A stretch of 7,078 nt of DNA, taken from NCBI GenBank assembly GCA_955652455.1, contig CATPBU010000262.1, positions 1-7,078 of the forward strand, in the 5' to 3' direction. The notes below the pieces were generated by a model, which was not told the DNA's origin, did not search any database, and saw only the letters and a list, made by a program, of their open reading frames with translations. The DNA comes from Candidatus Dormiibacterota bacterium. GTDB lineage: Bacteria > Chloroflexota > Dormibacteria > UBA8260. Shown here piece after piece: positions 5,925-7,078 of the stretch (positions within the stretch are counted from its first letter, which is position 1; each line of letters opens with the position of its first letter). Both the position numbers and the translations under genes were made by a program.

Positions 5925-6944
5925 TCAAATGGTGATGACGACTTTTCCCTTCGCGCGTCCCCCCTGCAGATAGCGGATGGCCTCGGGGACCTCGCTCAGC
6001 GGGTACGTCTTGTCGATCTGCGGTGCGAGCTTTCCGGATTCAAGAAGCTCCCTCAAGAGATCCATAGATTCCTTCTTGTCTGGCACCGAATAGCGCATGT
6101 CCCGCAGCTGGCCCACGAAACGTGACATCACCATCAGCTTCAACATGCGGGGCAGGAGTCCCACCCAACGGTGCATCCCCTCGCCGTAATTGTCGTGCCC
6201 GATGAGCACATAGGTTCCCCCGGACGTCAGCACGCGTCTGCAGTCTGAAAGCGAATGGTTCCCCGGAATGTCGAAGATGAGATCGTAGCGCTCGCCACGT
6301 CGGGTGAAGTCATCCTCGGTATAGTCAATCACTTGGTCCGCGCCGATCGAGCGAGCAAAGTTCAGTTTGCTCGTGGTGTCGACGCCGGTCACGTCCGCTC
6401 CGAACGCTTTGGCAAGCTGGACGGCGATAACGCCCACGCCACCCCCTGCACCGTTGACCAAGACCTTTTGCCCCGCCTGAATCTTCCTCCAACCGCGAAA
6501 TGCCTGGAGTGCGATGAGCCCGGAGGTGGGTACGGCCGCGGCCTGTTCGAACGTGACGTTGGGCGGCTTCAGCGCGAGCCCGTATTCGGGAGCAGTCGCA
6601 TACTCGGCATACGCGCCGCCGTTGGTCCACTGATTGCCTCTGATGGTCTCGCCGAATACCTCGTCACCTGGTTGAAACCGCGTCACCTTCGTGCCAACCG
6701 ACTCCACGAGTCCGGCCAGGTCCGTTCCGGGAACAGGGTTCTTTGGTCTGCGCCGCCCGGCTGTCAGGCGGAGGAGATACGGCAGGCCTGTCAGGACGTG
6801 CCAGACATCTGCATGGACGGAAGCCGCGCGCACCCGCACCAGCACCTCGTCATCCGCGACGACTGGCTTGTCGATGTCCCTGAGTTCCAGGACGTCGGGT
6901 GAGCCATACATGTCTTGGACGATTGCTTTCATGGTGCGCCGCAT
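5925..6944 (-). CDS. Zinc-independent medium-chain NAD(P)-dependent alcohol dehydrogenase / quinone oxidoreductase
   Basis: Its 339 residues match the usual 320-340 of quinone-oxidoreductase-type MDR enzymes. The N-terminal GroES-like catalytic domain is at about 5-130, with MKAIVQDMYGSPDVLEL at its start, PVPGTDLAGLVESVG at 70-84 and GDEVFG at 93-98. AAAVPTSGLIALQAF at 135-149 leads into the Rossmann domain, whose dinucleotide loop is VNGAGGGVGVIAVQLAKAFGA (163-183). The end is GKVVITI. Only one cysteine is present (C245), so the structural zinc lobe of classic alcohol dehydrogenases is absent, as in the quinone reductase branch. It is probably a cytosolic enzyme reducing a quinone or enone with NAD(P)H; the substrate is unknown. 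The start may be ATG 6944 or the more conserved ATG 6932 (Met5). Neither has a strong ribosome binding site; a CAGG lies 11 bases before 6944. Confidence 0.9.
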   Translation of the reverse strand: MRRTMKAIVQDMYGSPDVLELRDIDKPVVADDEVLVRVRAASVHADVWHVLTGLPYLLRLTAGRRRPKNPVPGTDLAGLVESVGTKVTRFQPGDEVFGETIRGNQWTNGGAYAEYATAPEYGLALKPPNVTFEQAAAVPTSGLIALQAFRGWRKIQAGQKVLVNGAGGGVGVIAVQLAKAFGADVTGVDTTSKLNFARSIGADQVIDYTEDDFTRRGERYDLIFDIPGNHSLSDCRRVLTSGGTYVLIGHDNYGEGMHRWVGLLPRMLKLMVMSRFVGQLRDMRYSVPDKKESMDLLRELLESGKLAPQIDKTYPLSEVPEAIRYLQGGRAKGKVVITI

Positions 6945-6994
6945 TATGGTTATGCCTGGATTCCGGGTAGTGGAACACGTGTCGAGCGGGGAGA

Positions 6995-7026
6995 CCTGGC
7001 GATGTGAAACGCCATCGCGTGCCAGG
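6995..7026. other. Imperfect inverted repeat upstream of the oxidoreductase gene
   Basis: GCGATG at 6999-7004 pairs with CATCGC at 7013-7018 around an 8-base loop. The stem extends by CCTG (6995-6998) to CAGG (7023-7026) across a 4-base bulge. It lies about 50 bases before the oxidoreductase start on the minus strand, so an operator or 5' leader hairpin is possible. It could also be an end structure of a gene beyond the window. No gene is seen in 6945-7078. Confidence 0.3.
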
Positions 7027-7078
7027 CTGATCTGCCGGGACGGCCCCGGCCCGCTCCCGCCGCCGCCAGGCCGGCGCA

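Noticed and set aside
6255..6902. 215-codon open frame on the plus strand
   Set aside because: Antisense to the well-supported MDR oxidoreductase.

Overview
The window is GC-rich DNA with strong G/C preference at third codon positions, GTG/TTG alternative starts and mostly signal-peptide or membrane proteins. This fits a high-GC soil-type bacterium, most likely an actinobacterium. A Chloroflexota- or Dormibacterota-like host cannot be excluded, because no marker gene, tRNA or rRNA is present. No integrase, transposase or CRISPR array was seen.

Left part (1-3683, + strand): two secreted phosphoesterases of the alkaline-phosphatase-like PF04185 superfamily lie in tandem, 43 bases apart. The first is cut by the left edge of the window. 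It is a large modular wall or secreted protein: an N-terminal beta-rich domain, two complete carboxypeptidase-regulatory-like (CarboxypepD_reg/Cna-B-type) beta repeats, and a third repeat split in two by an inserted AcpA-like phosphoesterase domain. DNA of repeat 1 is almost duplicated in the second half of split repeat 3, and an apparent scrap of a fourth repeat lies after the stop codon. The second protein is a free-standing phospholipase C/acid-phosphatase-type enzyme with its own signal peptide and ribosome binding site. Together they suggest extracellular phosphate-ester hydrolysis, but the substrates are unknown.

Middle part (3684-5415): this holds poorly recognisable material. A minus-strand gene encodes a basic, proline-rich protein with four C-terminal membrane helices. 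It overlaps, by ATGA, a very short single-helix membrane peptide upstream. On the plus strand is a possible small one-helix membrane protein. The following ~300 bases show protein-like snippets in several frames but no convincing gene, which suggests gene decay.

Right part (5416-7078, minus strand): a GNAT N-acetyltransferase-like gene appears to have lost the centre of its fold, including the acetyl-CoA-binding loop, in frame. A full-length zinc-free medium-chain NAD(P)H dehydrogenase/quinone oxidoreductase follows, with a hairpin directly after its stop. The last 134 bases hold an imperfect dyad and no gene.

The genes do not form one pathway. The most notable item is the nested repeat/phosphoesterase architecture and its apparent recent history of duplication. 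The rest looks like ordinary accessory chromosome with signs of erosion.
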